The translations under genes were made by a program, and so were the position numbers. DNA of 8,064 bases, taken from the NCBI GenBank assembly GCA_938082955.1, contig CALKDE010000203.1, positions 1-8,064 of the forward strand. Direction: 5' to 3'. Below, piece by piece: positions 6,450-8,064 of the stretch (its first letter is position 1; each line of letters begins with the position of its first letter). Source of the stretch: an uncultured Pseudomonadales bacterium. GTDB lineage: Bacteria > Pseudomonadota > Gammaproteobacteria > Pseudomonadales > Pseudohongiellaceae. The notes under the pieces were generated by a model. It was given only the letters and a program-made list of their open reading frames with translations. It searched no databases and had not been told where the DNA came from.

Positions 6450-7304
6450 TTGGGATTCTCTCACTCTACACCTTCGAACCTTGAGGTGTTACCAAATTTT
6501 ACACACGGACCGGAAAAATTGAACAGACAACTCGCCGACGTAGTTGACCTTGAAAAAAACCCTTTGGAGAATAAAGATTTTCGGGCGGAATGCAAGCGAA
6601 CTCTAGAAAAGGACGGCGCATTGGTTATGCGAAATTTCCTAAAACCCGAATTAATCAGCTCAATACGCAGCGAAGGCCTTAAACAACAACACCTCGCTTA
6701 CTACACTGACACCGATCACAACATTTTCCTAAGCGACACTGACCCCAACTACTCTAAAAATCACCCGCGTAACCGACTGGTGTCTTCCTCAAAAGGGTGT
6801 ATTACACACAATCAAATTCTCTGTGATTCTGCACTTCGCATAATATATAACGCCAAGGAGTTTCGTGATTTTTTGTGTACTGTATTGAACGAATTAGCGT
6901 TATATGAATATGCAGATGCCCAGTCATCAATTAACTTGCACTATGCCAGCGAAGGAGAGGAACTAGGCTGGCACTATGACAACTCTTCGTTTGCAATCAC
7001 TCTAATGATTGATAGTGCCAAGGCTGGCGGTGAATTCGAGTTCGTAAAAGATGTGCGCAATGCTGACGCGGGTGAGATGAATTATGAGATGTCCGAACAA
7101 ATTCTTGATGGTGCTATCGATGCTGAAAAACTTGCAATATGTCCAGGTGACTTAGTTTTATTCCGTGGAAGAAACTCTATGCATCGCGTCACCCCTACTC
7201 TTGGCGATCGTACTCGGATACTGGTGGTACTTGCCTATAACTCTGAGCCAGGAATTTCGCTATCTGAATCCGCGCGAATGACATTTTTTGGAAGAATAGA
7301 CTAG
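6450..7304 (+). CDS. Fe(II)/2-oxoglutarate-dependent oxygenase, possibly of the HalD/BesD free-amino-acid group
   Basis: The frame encodes 284 residues with a double-stranded beta-helix oxygenase core. Metal ligands are visible as H175-Y-D177 in LGWHYDNSSF and H245 in NSMHRVTPT; R254 or R256 (GDRTRILVVLAYN) would bind 2-oxoglutarate. ITLMIDSAKAGGEFEFV (183-199) and the CPGDLVLFRGRNSMHR segment are typical of small-molecule oxygenases. The HYDNSSF...TLM...GGEFE pattern and the N-terminal half recall the radical amino-acid halogenase/hydroxylase family of BesD and HalD. Halogenases of that group have Gly or Ala in place of the Asp ligand; here the Asp is present, so hydroxylation or desaturation is expected. 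The 5' end is uncertain: TTG at 6450 lies 11 nt after the carrier stop with no Shine-Dalgarno, while an in-frame TTG at 6519 (residue 24, MNRQLADVVDLEKNPL) has GGA at 6507-6509 and may be the true start. It is cytoplasmic and likely co-transcribed with the carrier. Confidence 0.85.
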   Translation: MGFSHSTPSNLEVLPNFTHGPEKLNRQLADVVDLEKNPLENKDFRAECKRTLEKDGALVMRNFLKPELISSIRSEGLKQQHLAYYTDTDHNIFLSDTDPNYSKNHPRNRLVSSSKGCITHNQILCDSALRIIYNAKEFRDFLCTVLNELALYEYADAQSSINLHYASEGEELGWHYDNSSFAITLMIDSAKAGGEFEFVKDVRNADAGEMNYEMSEQILDGAIDAEKLAICPGDLVLFRGRNSMHRVTPTLGDRTRILVVLAYNSEPGISLSESARMTFFGRID

Positions 7305-7364
7305 ACAAATAGTGGCGCCGGTGTGTTAAAAAAATATTCGACAATATAAAAAGGATCAAGGGTC

Positions 7365-7412
7365 TCAGAGCGACTTTATTTAGAATTTTTATCACGCTCT
7401 GATTTCGTTTTT
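7365..7412 (+). terminator. putative Rho-independent terminator of the carrier-oxygenase operon
   Basis: TCAGAGCG (7365-7372) and CGCTCTGA (7395-7402) form a perfect 8-bp stem with a 22-nt AT-rich loop. TTTCG and a five-T run (7408-7412) follow. It lies 60 bp after the oxygenase stop codon, which fits the end of the operon. The loop is longer than usual, which lowers confidence. Confidence 0.5.
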
Positions 7413-7678
7413 ATAAGGATTGGTATTTAGCGGGAATCGGACACGAATATTTACATCATTTCTAGCCGGTAGCATGCAGACATGCCCTGAACATGTCGCT
7501 TCTGTATCACTGCAAACTCTTTTCTGTCTCCTTTATTATTGTTTAACCACGACAGATGAACCCAATTTACGCTCAATATCCATTAATTTTTGTTCCAATA
7601 GCCAAGAAAAGCCGGGACACGTTACAATTTCAAAAGCAGAATCTATACCCTTTCATAGTGGGATAGCGGTTCGCATCA
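7413..7678. other. gene-poor stretch upstream of the thioredoxin-like pseudogene
   Basis: An open frame from TTG 7420 to TAA 7686 (88 residues; internal ATG at 7474) crosses this region and overlaps the next start by 8 bases. Its translation is rich in Cys, Ser and Thr, has no recognisable motif or signal peptide and matches nothing I know. TAAGG (7413-7419 region) directly abuts the TTG, which is too close for normal initiation. I treat it as probably non-coding or degraded DNA that may carry the promoter of the following gene. No promoter boxes are convincing. Confidence 0.3.
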
Positions 7679-8004
7679 ATGCCTAAGCCTAGAAAATCCT
7701 TCGTTTCGCAAAGTCTACTAGTTCTATTTTTTGTAGGCATGACAACTCTTTCCTATCCGTTGGCAGCGACAGAAACCGACGATGGCAATTGGCGCATCGT
7801 GAATTATTGCTCTAAATGGTGCGCGCCCTGTAAAGTAGAAATCCCCCTGTTCATTGAACTGAGTGTGCGACCGGCCAATAGGACTGTGGTGATAAGACTG
7901 TAGTGATAGTGGACGTGAACTTCGATGAAGACCTCAGGGAGTTAATCCTTGAGATTGCCGATTATCGAAGCGGCAGGAAACTCAGTGTATGTGACTTGGA
8001 CTGA
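7679..8004 (+). pseudogene. secreted TlpA/thioredoxin-like protein, disrupted by a 14-bp tandem duplication
   Basis: From ATG 7679 the frame gives a signal peptide (residues 1 to about 30, PLAA before TETDD) and a thioredoxin-like strand and active site, WRIVNYCSKWCAPCKVEIPLF, with the redox pair C48 and C51 in a WCxPC motif. This predicts a periplasmic or membrane-tethered thiol-disulfide oxidoreductase. The frame then ends at TAG 7901-7903 after only 74 residues. The next thioredoxin-like segment, VVIVDVNFDEDLRELILEIAD, is in another frame open from 7882 to TGA 8002-8004. GACTGTGGTGATA (7882-7894) and GACTGTAGTGATA (7896-7908) are tandem copies with a 14-bp period; removing one unit joins the frames as NRTVVIVDVNFDEDLREL. 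Even repaired, the protein would have 103 residues, shorter than usual for TlpA, so the C-terminus also seems lost. The Shine-Dalgarno is weak and distant. Confidence 0.8.
7882..7908 (+). repeat. 14-bp tandem duplication with one mismatch
   Basis: GACTGTGGTGATA and GACTGTAGTGATA lie 14 bp apart, differing at one base. Fourteen is not a multiple of three, so the extra unit shifts the thioredoxin-like reading frame and creates the premature TAG at 7901-7903. The mismatch suggests the duplication is not a simple assembly artefact. Confidence 0.85.
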
Positions 8005-8017
8005 CATTAGCTCTACT

Positions 8018-8064
8018 CTACTGGTTAAGGTCGCACGAGTTGTCTACTAGCAGAAGCAGTTTTT
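8018..8064. repeat. possible partial third copy of the dispersed repeat at the window edge
   Basis: CTACTG (8018-8023) is followed, 38 nt on instead of 42-43, by AAGCAGTTT (8054-8062) after a GTTGTCTACTAG stretch (8042-8050 region). With indels this resembles CCTACTG...GTTCGACTAACAGTGAAAGCAGTTT of copy 2 (4812-4861). The similarity is weak and the sequence stops at the window end, so this is tentative. Confidence 0.25.

Noticed and set aside
6450..7304. Oxygenase as an actual amino-acid halogenase
   Set aside because: The metal-binding motif is H-Y-D; the family's halogenases need Gly or Ala at the Asp position to make room for chloride.
7420..7686. Plus-strand open frame of 88 residues before the thioredoxin-like gene
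   Set aside because: No recognisable motif, a TTG start abutting its only purine-rich tract, and Cys/Ser/Thr-rich composition; kept only as a gene-poor stretch.
7961..8050. Third-frame extension (from ATTATCGAAG) as the lost C-terminus of the thioredoxin-like gene
   Set aside because: The translation shows no TlpA C-terminal features such as the cis-proline region, so a second frameshift cannot be supported.

Overview
The window (8,064 bp, roughly 45% GC by eye) looks like an accessory region of a gammaproteobacterium, probably marine. The pointers are an Fe/2-oxoglutarate amino-acid-type oxygenase, GGGGTCARAGT boxes of the kind common in gammaproteobacterial REP-associated short repeats, and the C-terminus of a widespread proteobacterial hypothetical protein at the left edge. 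All convincing genes are on the + strand. No tRNA, rRNA, CRISPR array or intact transposase was seen.

Layout: 1-120 is the tail of a conserved hypothetical protein. 121-512 has no gene: it holds a 9-bp tandem GGGGTC array (142-174), copy 1 of a degenerate ~145-bp dispersed repeat with a perfect GNRA hairpin (236-380), and a short palindrome upstream of the first operon. 513-3995 is a tight operon: a fused solute-binding/permease protein, its ATPase (1-nt overlap) and a class V PLP enzyme. After a structured 206-bp gap comes a PaaI-like thioesterase (4202-4672). 4673-5094 is again gene-free, with copy 2 of the dispersed repeat (4784-4925) directly followed by a reverse-oriented REP-associated-like tract (4930-5085) that ends 9 nt before the next start codon. 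5095-7304 is a second operon: an NhaC/YuiF-type carrier and an Fe(II)/2OG oxygenase with an intact H-x-D...H triad, followed by a hairpin plus T-run terminator. The right end (7679-8004) carries a secreted TlpA-like thioredoxin gene broken by a 14-bp near-perfect tandem duplication, and a weak possible third repeat copy lies at the window edge.

Taken together the genes suggest amino-acid acquisition and modification. A polar amino-acid ABC importer and a second amino-acid-type carrier would supply substrate. A PLP enzyme that looks like a cysteine desulfurase but lacks the catalytic cysteine, and an oxygenase that may be related to the BesD/HalD free-amino-acid halogenase/hydroxylase group, would act on it. 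This pathway is inferred; no substrate can be read from the sequence. The most notable points are the oxygenase/PLP/transporter combination, the dispersed repeat at the borders of both gene modules, and the explained lesion in the thioredoxin gene.
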